The notes below the pieces were generated by a model that searched no databases, had not been told where the DNA came from, and worked only from the letters and a program-made list of their open reading frames with translations. From Lentibacillus cibarius (GTDB lineage Bacteria; Bacillota; Bacilli; Bacillales; Amphibacillaceae): a stretch of 64,000 nt of DNA. Positions 25,770 through 34,188 of the stretch are shown one piece after another. Position 1 is the stretch's first letter. Each line of letters opens with the position of its first letter. The stretch covers positions 186,001 to 250,000 of the forward strand of contig NZ_VCIA01000001.1 of the NCBI RefSeq assembly GCF_005887555.1. The letters run 5' to 3'. The translations under genes were made by a program, and so were the position numbers.

Positions 25770-26216
25770 CTATATGGTCGTAATCATTTCTTTTCCTAAA
25801 TAAACCAGTAACAGCAGTGCTGTGCAACGATCTATAAGAAAAAACGTCCTTTGTGTAACGTTCAGCCCAATTTCTTTGGGGGCTGGATAGAAACATTGCA
25901 CCTTTCCGGTAAGCATATCGCCTATTATATGTGCTATCACCCCAAAACCTGCTGATAGCCATACCCACTCACGTGTAAATGGATACAATACCAGGACGAC
26001 TGCTACGACAAATAATAGCGAATGTGTCGCGGTGCGATGACCAAACATTTTATTAATCAGAAGCGATAGCGGGAATACCATTTTCCCAAACTTCGATTTA
26101 GGCTCATCCAAATCTGAAATAACAGCAGCTATCCCACCTACCACAGCTGCCCGCCAGTCTCCTGTAACAACATAACCTGCAGCTAACCCAGACAACAGAT
26201 GTGTCCTCCACTCCAT
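25770..26216 (-). CDS. YdjM-like membrane-bound metal-dependent hydrolase
   Basis: A 148-residue polytopic membrane protein of the YdjM/DUF457 family. Hallmark residues: MEWRTHLLSGLAAG at the start (His), ISDLDEPKS (Asp/Asp), FGHRTATHSL (HRxxTHS metal site) and IAHIIGDMLT (H/D). Three to four helices. AGGA precedes the ATG at 26216. Related proteins respond to DNA damage in E. coli and often travel on plasmids; substrate unknown. Probably co-transcribed with the two small genes upstream. Confidence 0.82.
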   Translation of the reverse strand: MEWRTHLLSGLAAGYVVTGDWRAAVVGGIAAVISDLDEPKSKFGKMVFPLSLLINKMFGHRTATHSLLFVVAVVLVLYPFTREWVWLSAGFGVIAHIIGDMLTGKVQCFYPAPKEIGLNVTQRTFFLIDRCTALLLLVYLGKEMITTI

Positions 26217-26234
26217 AATCATTCCTCATTCTAT

Positions 26235-26417
26235 TTACTTATTAGGCATAACAACTTCTCCAACGCCTAACTGTCCAACCCAGCTGCAGTGGAAACATAT
26301 ATAAAAAGCAGGGTCATTGGACATCTTGCCTAACAATAAGTATGTTTTACTATGACATTTCGGACATGGTGTAACTTGCGACATTTGAATTGTATAAGCC
26401 GATTTGAAATGGTTCAT
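26235..26417 (-). CDS. small zinc-ribbon protein
   Basis: About 60 residues with CPKC and CFHC knuckles separated by about 22 residues (CPKCHSKTYLLLGKMSN and YICFHCSWVG), a rubredoxin-like zinc ribbon. GGAGAGAGG precedes the ATG at 26417. Its first about 68 nt overlap, in another frame, the end of the gene at 26350. Unknown role; it leads directly into the YdjM-like gene. Confidence 0.6.
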   Translation of the reverse strand: MNHFKSAYTIQMSQVTPCPKCHSKTYLLLGKMSNDPAFYICFHCSWVGQLGVGEVVMPNK

Positions 26418-26553
26418 GGTACCTCTCTCCTTCTCCATAGTTATCTTCCAAAAATCTTTGTATGGCTTTCTCTGTTCCGACTTGTAAATTTAATCCATTT
26501 TTATCCTGCGTATACCATAAGACATTCTCTAATTCTATTAAACTAATACGCAT
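26350..26553 (-). CDS. small hypothetical protein overlapping the zinc-ribbon gene
   Basis: A 67-residue soluble protein starting MRISLIELENVLWYTQDKNG after GGGAGG about 12 nt upstream. No family recognised. Codon use is protein-like and it shares about 68 nt with the downstream zinc-ribbon gene in a different frame, a long overlap for a bacterial pair. One of the two starts may therefore be misplaced. Confidence 0.45.
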   Translation of the reverse strand: MRISLIELENVLWYTQDKNGLNLQVGTEKAIQRFLEDNYGEGERYHEPFQIGLYNSNVASYTMSEMS

Positions 26554-26840
26554 CTTGATTATCTTACCTCCCGAAAAAGTCCATATTTGGCTGAATGCTG
26601 TTATAGAAATGCCAGCAGCATCCGGGTTGTATTTTGGGTTCAGCCCATCCTGTGCTACCAAATACTTTTAACATCATTTATTCAAAGCGTTAATCCTGCT
26701 TTTATTTTTCGCACGACCATGACACCCGTCTGAGCAAGAGCACATCATTTATCATGACAGCTGTATAGAGAAGAGTGAGAAAGGAAATCTCGACCCTGTT
26801 TGCCGTCATTACTGTCATAACAACGATGACAGGAATTTTA

Positions 26841-27001
26841 GGGTGTGGTTTTTTGACCACACATGTGTGGCTTTTTTGCCACACCCCCAAGGTGAAGATG
26901 TTGGAAATGTCAAGGTGTGATTTGATACCACAGCTTGACTGTATAACGTCGTTTAACCCCCGTCATACCAAGATTCGAGGGTGTGGCTTTATATCACACT
27001 C
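26841..27001. repeat. four GTGTGG...CCACAC hairpins downstream of the replication-like gene
   Basis: Two abutting hairpins (26841-26862 and 26864-26887), each GTGTGG, a T-rich loop, CCACAC, together read GGGTGTGG ... CCACACCC and form a larger dyad. Degenerate copies lie at 26912-26937 and 26977-27001. The last begins at the stop codon of the gene at 27000. A terminator series, a protein-binding array or a replication or transfer origin are all possible. Confidence 0.65.
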
Positions 27002-27653
27002 ATTCATGTCGCTTGAATTGCAAATACGTTTTACGCCGATATAATCGACCGAATTCATGCCCATTCTTCAACCATAGTTTCCAGGCTAGATACACTTTTT
27101 TGCGTTCTAATATATCAAATTCCATCACCAATCTGGCCAATGTAGCATTAATACGGTTGCGATCTCCTGCATAAATGATTTCCGGATTCATAAATAGTGG
27201 ACGTTGGGATACACTTCGTTTATGCACTTTTATCTCCTGCGCATTTACAAATTCAAATAGCATTCCTTTAGCAAGAAGTCGGGATACCGTCTTACTTGTA
27301 GCCGTGCGTTCTCGATTTAAATAGCGTGCTATCTCCGATATACTCATAAATTCATTGGTTTCTCGGTTAATAATGGCATTGGAATGAAATTGCACTAGTG
27401 GCATGAGAGACAGCAATAATCCTAATTCGCTATTCGTTAGATGTTTACTCTGGATGACGATATCCAAATTTTCCTGTATTGCCTGACAAAAAAGGGCTTT
27501 GTTTTTCTGCTTTAATTTATAAATTCCATAACCTTGCTGATTAGCTTTTGTTTCCTGCTGCGTTACCTCGCTTAAATCAACCTCTTGTTGCAGGCTGGAT
27601 GACCGTGCTTTACCTTCTGCCTCGCTGAGGGATTGTCTCAAATTCTCTTTCAT
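27000..27653 (-). CDS. wHTH plasmid replication-like protein
   Basis: A 217-residue soluble protein. After a charged linker (1-45) a winged-helix core runs from about 75 to 165: SELGLLLSLMPLVQFHSNAI, SISEIARYLNRERTATSKTVSRLLAKGML (helix-turn-helix and recognition helix), then the wing and RPLFMNPEIIYAGDRNRINA. The combination resembles RepL-like or MarR-like replication or regulator proteins of Firmicute plasmids and phages. AAGGAAAA precedes the ATG at 27653. Hairpin repeats at its 3' side (26841-27001) may be its target. Initiator versus regulator cannot be decided by sequence alone. Confidence 0.65.
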   Translation of the reverse strand: MKENLRQSLSEAEGKARSSSLQQEVDLSEVTQQETKANQQGYGIYKLKQKNKALFCQAIQENLDIVIQSKHLTNSELGLLLSLMPLVQFHSNAIINRETNEFMSISEIARYLNRERTATSKTVSRLLAKGMLFEFVNAQEIKVHKRSVSQRPLFMNPEIIYAGDRNRINATLARLVMEFDILERKKVYLAWKLWLKNGHEFGRLYRRKTYLQFKRHE

Positions 27654-27688
27654 GATCGTTTTCCTTCCGAAATAAGCAACGTTCTAAT

Positions 27689-29911
27689 TCAAACGTTGCC
27701 ATATTCCCAAATGTCATCTTCTCGTTGAGCGGGCTCATATGAATTCGTATATTTATTTATTCGTTCAGCGAGTCGGCTGTTGCGTTTCATAATTTGGTTA
27801 TTTGCAACAGCTGTATTTAAGGCTTTTTCTGTTCCAATGACCACCATTTTTTCTTTGGCACGTGTCATAGCCGTATACATTAGGTTTCTTGCGAGCATCA
27901 TATAATGACTTGTCGTAGCAGGGATAAGCACAATCGGTGCCTCACCACCCTGTGCTTTATGAATCGTAATCGCATAGCCCAGATTCAATTCTTTGGTCTC
28001 TGTTTTGGTATATATGATCTCTTTACCAAAATAGTCAACTACCATAACGTCAATCGCGTTCCCGTCGTCATCCGTTGTTTTCCTGAATCCGGTAATGACA
28101 CCCATATCGCCATTAAAGATTTGCTTATCATAGTTATTTTTTATCTGAATAACTTTGTCCCCAAGACGAAAAAGATTCTTACCTATTGTCCATTCTTGTT
28201 TCGTTGCACCGGATGGATTAAGTTTATCCCGAAGCATTCCATTTAATATTTCTGTTCCGACCGGACCTTTCCTCATGGGACTGAGAACCAGAATATCTGA
28301 TAAGTCATAACCTAACTCATGAAAACGACTCGCACCTCGCACAAGTAACTCCGCAATCTTCTTTGGATATTGCTGAACCAGAAAATAAAAGTCATCTTTT
28401 TCTTTATCAAAGACAATGAACTTGCCCTGATTAACACGGTGAGCATTTCTAATGATCTGACTTTCTTGTGCCTGGCGAAATACCTCGGTCAACTTTATTG
28501 CTGGCAGTCCGGCTTGAATCATATCGCGCAGAACATTTCCAGGCCCTACAGATGGTAACTGATCAGTGTCCCCCACAAATAATACTTTCGTATTTTTGTT
28601 CAGTGCCTGCATTAGATTGTTGGCTAAACTAACGTCCACCATGGACATTTCATCAATAATAAGTAAGTCACAAGGTAGCTTATTATCCTGATGATATTCC
28701 GGGATCTCTCCCTGCCGATATCCAATAAGCCGATGAATGGTTGAAGCTTCTTTCCCGGTCACTTCAGCCAATTTTCGGCTAGCTTTCCCTGTAGGCGCAA
28801 CAAGACGAATCCTATGGTTGGAAAACAATTGCTCATATATATTTATCATTGTTCGAATGACGGTTGTTTTTCCTGTACCGGGGCCACCCGTTAAAATGAG
28901 TAATTGCCTAGTCAACAATTCTTGAATAGCCTTTCGTTGCTCTGAAGCTAGAATTATCCCGTGTTTTTTTTGGTATTTATCTATCTGCTTTTCTAAATAA
29001 GGTGTTGATATGCCATCTTGTGCACTCTTCATTCTGGAAAGTTTCCAAGCCAGGTTTTGTTCGTGATGATATAAAAAAGACGGATATACACATTTATCTT
29101 CCATTACAATAGATTTTCCGTCCATATTCATAATACTGTTTTCCAATTCCTCGGCCGATATCGCATCCTCACCATAAGCATTATGGTTAAGTGCTTTTGT
29201 AGCCTCTTCCAGCAACTGTTCTTCCACCATATACGTATGGCCGGATTGAAAGCATGAATTATGCAGGACATATTTTAAACAGGCCTCTATCCGATACCCG
29301 GATGTTGGTATGGTACCTATACGTTTAGCAATTTCATCTGCTTTAAGAAAGCCAATAAGATTTAATTCGGTAAGTGTATAGGGATTTTCTTTTAAAATGT
29401 GAACTGAATTAGAACCCTATTCTTTATACACACGCAGGGCCATCTTCGCTGTAATACCGTATTCAAGCAGTTGCGACACTATTTGTTGTGCTTCAAACGT
29501 CGAACGGACACTTTCAGCAATTTTAGCGGAACGTCTCTTGCCTATCCCTTTAATGTTCAGTAAACAAGACTTGCCTTGCTTGGAGATAGTCGTCAATGCA
29601 TTTTCCCCTAAAGCATTGACTATTTCTTCAGCCTGCTTCTTACCGCAACCCTTAACTAACGGAGAAGACAAAAAGGCTATCATCTGATTCCTCGTTTGTG
29701 GTAAGGGACGTTCCCATTGATCTACAATAAATTGTTGTCCATATTTTTGATGTGTTTCAATCGAACCATGGACCGTTAATGCTTCGTTCTTTTCCATCCC
29801 GTAAATATTGCCCTTAATTTTTATATCCCGCTCTTTCGTTCGCAACATAGCAATTAAAAAATCATCTTTTCGGTATAGTATACTTGTAATTGTTCCAGTC
29901 AGTTTCATCAT
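27689..29911 (-). pseudogene. recD2: RecD2-type SF1B DNA helicase interrupted by an in-frame TAG
   Basis: A 5'-3' helicase of about 740 residues. The N-terminal OB/HhH region (29911-29417) has KLTGTITSILYRKDDFLIAM and the hairpins GCGKKQAEEIVNALG and IKGIGKRRSAKI. It ends YKE then TAG. The same frame continues without shift as GSNSVHILKENPYTL, through the ATPase core: Walker A LTGGPGTGKTTVIR near 345, LIIDEMSMV, and GYAITIHKAQGGEAP (motif V/VI region). In RecD2 the residue at the stop is expected to be Tyr (YKEYG), so TAT or TAC to TAG is the simple explanation. A downstream ATG at 29230 could give a truncated helicase core. Confidence 0.85.
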
Positions 29912-30153
29912 TCCAACACCGCCTGGTTTTGTTGCAGCCACTGTTGTAATCGGCAGATAAATATGGAAGATGAGTTTAGTTGAAACGGGATAGAACCTTT
30001 TGGCACTATGTTTTGATATAGCTGTTTAAACATCGTTACAGGTAGCTTTACGATCTTACGATTATTTTTAATAAATGCTTTCACACGCTTCGCGATATTA
30101 ACTACATTGGATGTTACCTGTTGAACTTCTTGTTCAATTTCTGTACTATTGCT
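29908..30153 (-). pseudogene. C-terminal remnant of an unknown protein, coupled to recD2
   Basis: An open stretch without a start codon, reading TEIEQEVQQVTSNVVNIAKR, VKAFIKNNRKIVKLPVTMFK, then QLYQNIVPKGSIPFQ. Its stop TGA overlaps the ATGATG start of recD2, a translational-coupling arrangement, so it looks like the end of the gene that once preceded recD2. The start has been lost, or lies in another frame (KPAKAIVQKLN reads just upstream). Not recognised. Confidence 0.45.
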
Positions 30154-30939
30154 TTAGCCGGTTTTAATTCACTTCAAAAATGTTGGCACATCCGAACTTG
30201 GCAAAAAATAAATTTCACTCACTTTTAAGGTTTATCAAAATTTCGGGGGTGTTCTGGGGGTGCTTTGGGGGTGAATTAAAATATTATTAACCCTTAGCAC
30301 ACCATGTTGTCAGCGGTTGTTGAACTGTATTTGTATTAGGTCTTAAACTTTGTTAAACGAAAATAAAGGGTCATGCACTACCTATCCAAATTAAATCACT
30401 AGAACAACCATACTTATAACGATCGCTTGTACCCATGATTCCAAGGAATAAAGATAGTAGGTTTCAGTACTTCATGGGGATTCTTTCATGTTTTTATAAT
30501 CGTCTTTATGAATTACTACTCGGCAAAAGTTAGCCTTTTAAGCCCCTCCATCCGCACAGCCAGCGTACCACGGACAATCACTTCTAAGTTCTGCTGGCGG
30601 GACCCGCCTCCCTCGGTGCACCATTGGCTGGTTGTTCGAAGAGGTCAAATAGTTGATCTCCGGCCGTATTTGTATCAATAGTGACTTTTCGCCTTAAGTG
30701 GCCCTCTTCATTTATTTTGATTAGCAAGTTCTGTAATGTAATCAAAAAAAGTATTCCGATCCACTTCAATTCTACTTCTCTTCCATTCTCAGAGAGTTTA
30801 GTTCTTCCTTGACATTCCGTGAATCACCACATTATTTCGGGTTCCTATCTCCACATTAATCCAGCCAAAAATCTGAAATAATCCGCAAATATTTTCACGC
30901 TATTTCAGATTTGCACATTATCTCATTTTCTTCTTCAAA
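30154..30939. other. gene-poor junction with decayed sequence
   Basis: No convincing gene in about 790 bp. A short minus-strand frame (30584-30769) contains a protein-like piece (EEGHLRRKVTIDTNTAGDQL), and an overlapping frame reads EVDRNTFFDYITEL; both look like decayed transposon-associated coding DNA. The region contains the G-run repeats at 30245-30271. It separates the conjugative module from the IS remnants and may contain the former end of the element. Confidence 0.4.
30245..30271 (+). repeat. three G5 runs in tandem GGGGGTG units
   Basis: CGGGGGTGTTC, TGGGGGTGCTT and TGGGGGTGAAT follow one another with an 11-nt period. Three G-runs on one strand in an AT-rich surrounding is unusual; intramolecular quadruplex formation would need a fourth run or a second molecule. 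Confidence 0.6.
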
Positions 30940-31509
30940 TTATTCCAGATGGTACGTGTTAGAATGTGGCCCCTTCTCTTCAAAAAGGGACCACATATGG
31001 TTTATAATCAGCTGTATTAATATGGACTTTATAGATCTCTGTTTTCCGTAAGTTGAAGGCGACACCTTAAGTTCGATTGTCCAGTTCCTATATGCATCCG
31101 TATCTGAAATCACGACAACTTGATAATATTGATTATTGATGCATAGTTCCATCGAGTCGCTCATCCGTTCAATCCCGTTTTGGATTTGTCGAAATAAATT
31201 CTCTTTACGAAACTTGGGTTCTTCACCTAATCCATAGGCCAATCCCCGGTAGAAGTCCATGACGCTCCCCGTTGATAGGGGGAAATAAACGACATGATAT
31301 AGAGAACGGTTTAAGAATGCTTGAAAGGCTCTTAAAGCGAATGTCTTGCCTGCGCCAGGTTCACCCACCAATAACCCCATACCTCTGATCTTTTTTAGGT
31401 AATCCAAACGTGCAAGGGTTTCTTGATAAGACGAAGAAGCGAAAGCTTCCGACGAACTAATCTCTTTTGTAAAGGGCTCATGAGCCAATGAATAAAATGA
31501 CTTATACAC
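30940..31509 (-). pseudogene. truncated ExeA/TniB-like AAA+ ATPase of an insertion element
   Basis: N-terminal about 110 residues are a transposition-associated AAA+ ATPase: MYKSFYSLAHEPFTKEIS, DYLKKIRGMGLLVGEPGAGKTFALRAFQ (Walker A), and VVYFPLSTGSVMDFYRGLAYGLG. After NGIERM near residue 122 the sequence changes to SDSMELCINNQYYQVVV, no longer like the family and without Walker B or the lid domain, so the gene was cut by an insertion or deletion and fused to foreign sequence. GTG start at 31509 overlaps the end of the transposase remnant by 8 nt, the normal layout of such elements. Confidence 0.65.
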
Positions 31510-31738
31510 TTAATTCACCATCCCTGCCTTCTGCCATCTTGGAGAAAGACATGGACGAGCGATTTCGCTTGATGTGGGCATTATCCTCCAACGCGACTGG
31601 ATGGATTTCGGCCTCCATATTCCCATCTTCATAGAAATGAACATGGGCGATAGCCCATGCTATAAAAACTCTGAACTTTATCTCTAAAAGAGGTAAGCGG
31701 AGGATTAGAAATCTGTGTGATATACGTTTGATTATCAT
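31502..31738 (-). pseudogene. C-terminal fragment of the partner transposase
   Basis: A minus-strand frame whose last 40 residues (EAEIHPVALEDNAHIKRNRS and MAEGRDGELSV) read like the C-terminus of the DDE transposase that precedes AAA+ ATPase genes in this kind of element. The stop overlaps the ATPase start. The preceding part is hydrophobic and probably not coding. Remnant only. Confidence 0.4.
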
Positions 31739-31853
31739 GAAATCACCGTTTATCCATAAGATATCGTTACATTAAAATATACATATTAGGGAATTATATA
31801 TATTGGTCAAGTTTTACAATCTGCTAAATTGCCATGAGGGAAGGATGTTTAAT

Positions 31854-32960
31854 ATGTCTGAAAGAATTTTTATCAGCCCCGCGAAGTATGTACAAGGGAA
31901 AAATGCAATCGAGAAAATCGGGGACTACCTGAAGGATATTGGAAGTCAAACGGTTGTTATTGCTGATGAAACCGTATGGGATATTGCTGGACATAAAGTT
32001 GTAGATGCACTGAAAAAGAAAAACATAGCCTCAGAAGAAATTCTGTTTAATGGTGAAGCTTCAAATGAAGAAATTAAGCGGATTTCTAAAGAAGCCAAGG
32101 GTGCAGGAGCAACGATTGTTGTTGGTGTTGGAGGAGGAAAAACATTAGATACATCAAAAGCGATAGCAGACGAGCTGGACGCTTATACCGTTATTGTACC
32201 AACTGCTGCGTCTGCTGATGCCCCAACAAGTGCATTGTCGGTGGTTTATTCGGACGAAGGTGTTTTTGAATCATATCGTTTTTATAATCATAATCCAAAT
32301 TTGATTCTTTTGGATTCACATGTTATTTCAGAAGCACCTCCACGTCTGTTGACATCGGGTATAGCAGACGCAATGGCCACATGGATTGAAGCAAGAGCAG
32401 TAATTAATTTTGGTGGAAGTAACCAGGCAGGAGGAACAACCACTATAGCTGCCAAGGCGATTGCTGAAAAATGTGAAGAAACCTTATTTAGATATGGTCA
32501 TTTGGCATATGAATCCGCAAAAGCGAAAGTCGTAACCCCGGCACTTGAGGATATTATTGAGGCAAATACGCTCCTTAGTGGTTTAGGCTTTGAAAGTGGT
32601 GGTTTGGCTGCGGCTCATGCTATTCATAATGGATTCACAGCACTTGATGGCGAAATTCATCACTTAACACACGGTGAAAAAGTTGCTTTTGGTACATTGG
32701 CCCAATTAGCACTGGAAAAACATTCACTCGAAGAAATGGAAAGATATATCGGATTTTATATCAGCTTGGATCTGCCGGTTACACTGGAAGATATTAAGCT
32801 GAAAGATGCCACAAGGGAAGATATTATGAAGGTAGCTGAGGCTGCAATAGTTGACGGCGAAACGATTCACAATGGATTTAACGTCACAGCTGACGAAGTT
32901 GCGGACGCAATCTTTGCCGCTGATCAGTATTCAAAGGCATATAAAAAGAAATATAAGTAG
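31854..32960 (+). CDS. gldA: glycerol dehydrogenase
   Basis: NAD-dependent, zinc-dependent oxidation of glycerol to dihydroxyacetone; about 368 residues, cytoplasmic, normal length. Family marks: [18 protein letters not shown] (nucleotide loop), [17 protein letters not shown], the metal ligands in [25 protein letters not shown] and [14 protein letters not shown]. The ATG at 31854 follows GAGGGAAGG at 8 nt, which excludes the longer frame that begins at 31803. Intact, single plus-strand gene with its own terminator at 32974, lying between mobile-element remnants, so probably old chromosomal material or carried cargo. No evident link to the tetronate cluster. Confidence 0.93.
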   Translation: MSERIFISPAKYVQGKNAIEKIGDYLKDIGSQTVVIADETVWDIAGHKVVDALKKKNIASEEILFNGEASNEEIKRISKEAKGAGATIVVGVGGGKTLDTSKAIADELDAYTVIVPTAASADAPTSALSVVYSDEGVFESYRFYNHNPNLILLDSHVISEAPPRLLTSGIADAMATWIEARAVINFGGSNQAGGTTTIAAKAIAEKCEETLFRYGHLAYESAKAKVVTPALEDIIEANTLLSGLGFESGGLAAAHAIHNGFTALDGEIHHLTHGEKVAFGTLAQLALEKHSLEEMERYIGFYISLDLPVTLEDIKLKDATREDIMKVAEAAIVDGETIHNGFNVTADEVADAIFAADQYSKAYKKKYK

Positions 32961-32973
32961 TGAATTAAAAATG

Positions 32974-33001
32974 AATGGAAGGGAGAGTTCCCTTCCATTT
33001 T
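32974..33001 (+). terminator. Rho-independent terminator of gldA
   Basis: AATGGAAGGGA, loop GAGT, TCCCTTCCATT followed by TT: a perfect 11-bp stem starting 14 nt after the gldA stop codon. Confidence 0.9.
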
Positions 33002-33054
33002 ATCCAATAGATGAGACAGTACTAAGCAATCGAGCATAAATTCCGGACACAGAC

Positions 33055-33140
33055 TCGAAAAGCGTCCAAACCCGTGATTGCATTTACACCATATTTGTTC
33101 AACCCAAGCACCACGCTTTACACCACCCCATCGGGAAGAC
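33055..33140 (-). mobile_element. group II intron fragment
   Basis: The stretch around GTTCAACCCAAGCACC and TTTACACCACCCCATCGGG is nearly identical to part of the intron at 62393-63290 (near 63024-63062), so this is a relic of the same type of intron. No intron ends or reverse transcriptase nearby. Confidence 0.6.
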
Positions 33141-33226
33141 CGATTCCTCACTCTATGACTTTCTTGGGTTTTTTTCCAGTGCATATCTTACTTTATGATT
33201 TTCTTTAATCCCACTACCATTAATAT

Positions 33227-33318
33227 TCAACCCTGCAAGTTTTTCACAAACTCCAACACCACATCATTAAAACCCTCTGTTTCATCTTTTATCACGTTAT
33301 GACTGCTGTTCTCGAATT
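33227..33318 (-). pseudogene. C-terminal remnant of an alpha/beta hydrolase
   Basis: About 30 codons reading ENSSHNVIKDETEGFNDVVL and EFVKNLQG then TGA: the catalytic-His region and last helix of a proline-iminopeptidase-like hydrolase. The upstream part is cut exactly where the IS21-family element begins (33320). The rest of the gene is not on the other side of the element. Confidence 0.55.
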
Positions 33319-33447
33319 GTGTTTGGCAAGTAAAAAGTACATAAAATGGCAGTAATTTTTACATAACCTTGCCAGCCCATTCACCTCAATGAAGCTTTCG
33401 CTTTTTATTATATTTTCAAGGTTCGAATAGTCCGTCGTGATAGCCGA

Positions 33448-34188
33448 TTATTCAAGTGTTTTACTTTTTGACAAAGCATTTGTTAGTCGATAGCTCTCAC
33501 CTGCGAAGGTGATGATATGAGCGTGATGTACAAGCCGGTCCATAATAGCCGCTGTGAGACGCTTATCGCCAAATATCGTGTTCCATTGCCCAAATTCCAA
33601 GTTGGAGGTAACGATCACGCTTATGTTTTCATAACACTCGGCAATCAAGCTGAAAAGCAATTCAGAACCGTCTTTATGAAAGGGCACAAAACCGAGTTCA
33701 TCCAAGATGATCAATTCGGCTTTCCGGAATCCCTGCATAAATCGATGCAATGTCCCGTTACGGTGCTTTTCCAGTAGCTTGGAAACAAGGTCGTTTACGC
33801 GATAAAATCTCACCTCTTTTCCTCTCCGGCACGCTTCAACCCCTAATGCGGTGGACAGATGCGATTTTCCCGTCCCCACAGAACCCACCATCATGACATT
33901 TTGTTGGTTTTCCAGGAAGAATAAGTCCTTCAGGGCATCCATGGTAACCGTTGAAGGAAGTTCCGGTGCCCAGGACTCATCATAATCCTCCAACGTCTTC
34001 AGCTGGCTGAAGCCAGCCTTTTTGATTAAACGCTGCACTTTATTATGTTCTTGTGCCTGCACCTCTTTTTCCAAACAATGCAGAAGGAACTCTTCATATG
34101 TCTCGGCCTCGATTTGATCATAAATGTCGCCGATACGTCCCAGTTTCAGCTTTTTACAGTAAATCTGAATGCGTTCGTTCATCTCCAT
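33448..34188 (-). CDS. istB: IstB, IS21-family helper ATPase
   Basis: AAA+ ATPase of 246 residues that assembles on target DNA and activates IstA. Marks: Walker A MMVGSVGTGKSHLSTALG near residue 104, Walker B LIILDELGFVP, sensor-1 IVTSNLEFGQW and the arginine-finger region FGDKRLTAAIMDRL. Start ATG overlaps the istA stop (TAATG), the usual translational coupling. Full length and intact. Confidence 0.95.
   Translation of the reverse strand: MEMNERIQIYCKKLKLGRIGDIYDQIEAETYEEFLLHCLEKEVQAQEHNKVQRLIKKAGFSQLKTLEDYDESWAPELPSTVTMDALKDLFFLENQQNVMMVGSVGTGKSHLSTALGVEACRRGKEVRFYRVNDLVSKLLEKHRNGTLHRFMQGFRKAELIILDELGFVPFHKDGSELLFSLIAECYENISVIVTSNLEFGQWNTIFGDKRLTAAIMDRLVHHAHIITFAGESYRLTNALSKSKTLE

Noticed and set aside
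26702-26890. A small protein gene over the GTGTGG hairpins
   Set aside because: The frame is created by the repeats themselves and has no ribosome binding site.
31854-32960. Glycerol dehydrogenase as a supplier of the glyceryl unit for tetronate formation
   Set aside because: FkbH-type enzymes use 1,3-bisphosphoglycerate from glycolysis, gldA lies on the other strand with its own terminator, and IS21 plus intron relics separate it from the cluster.
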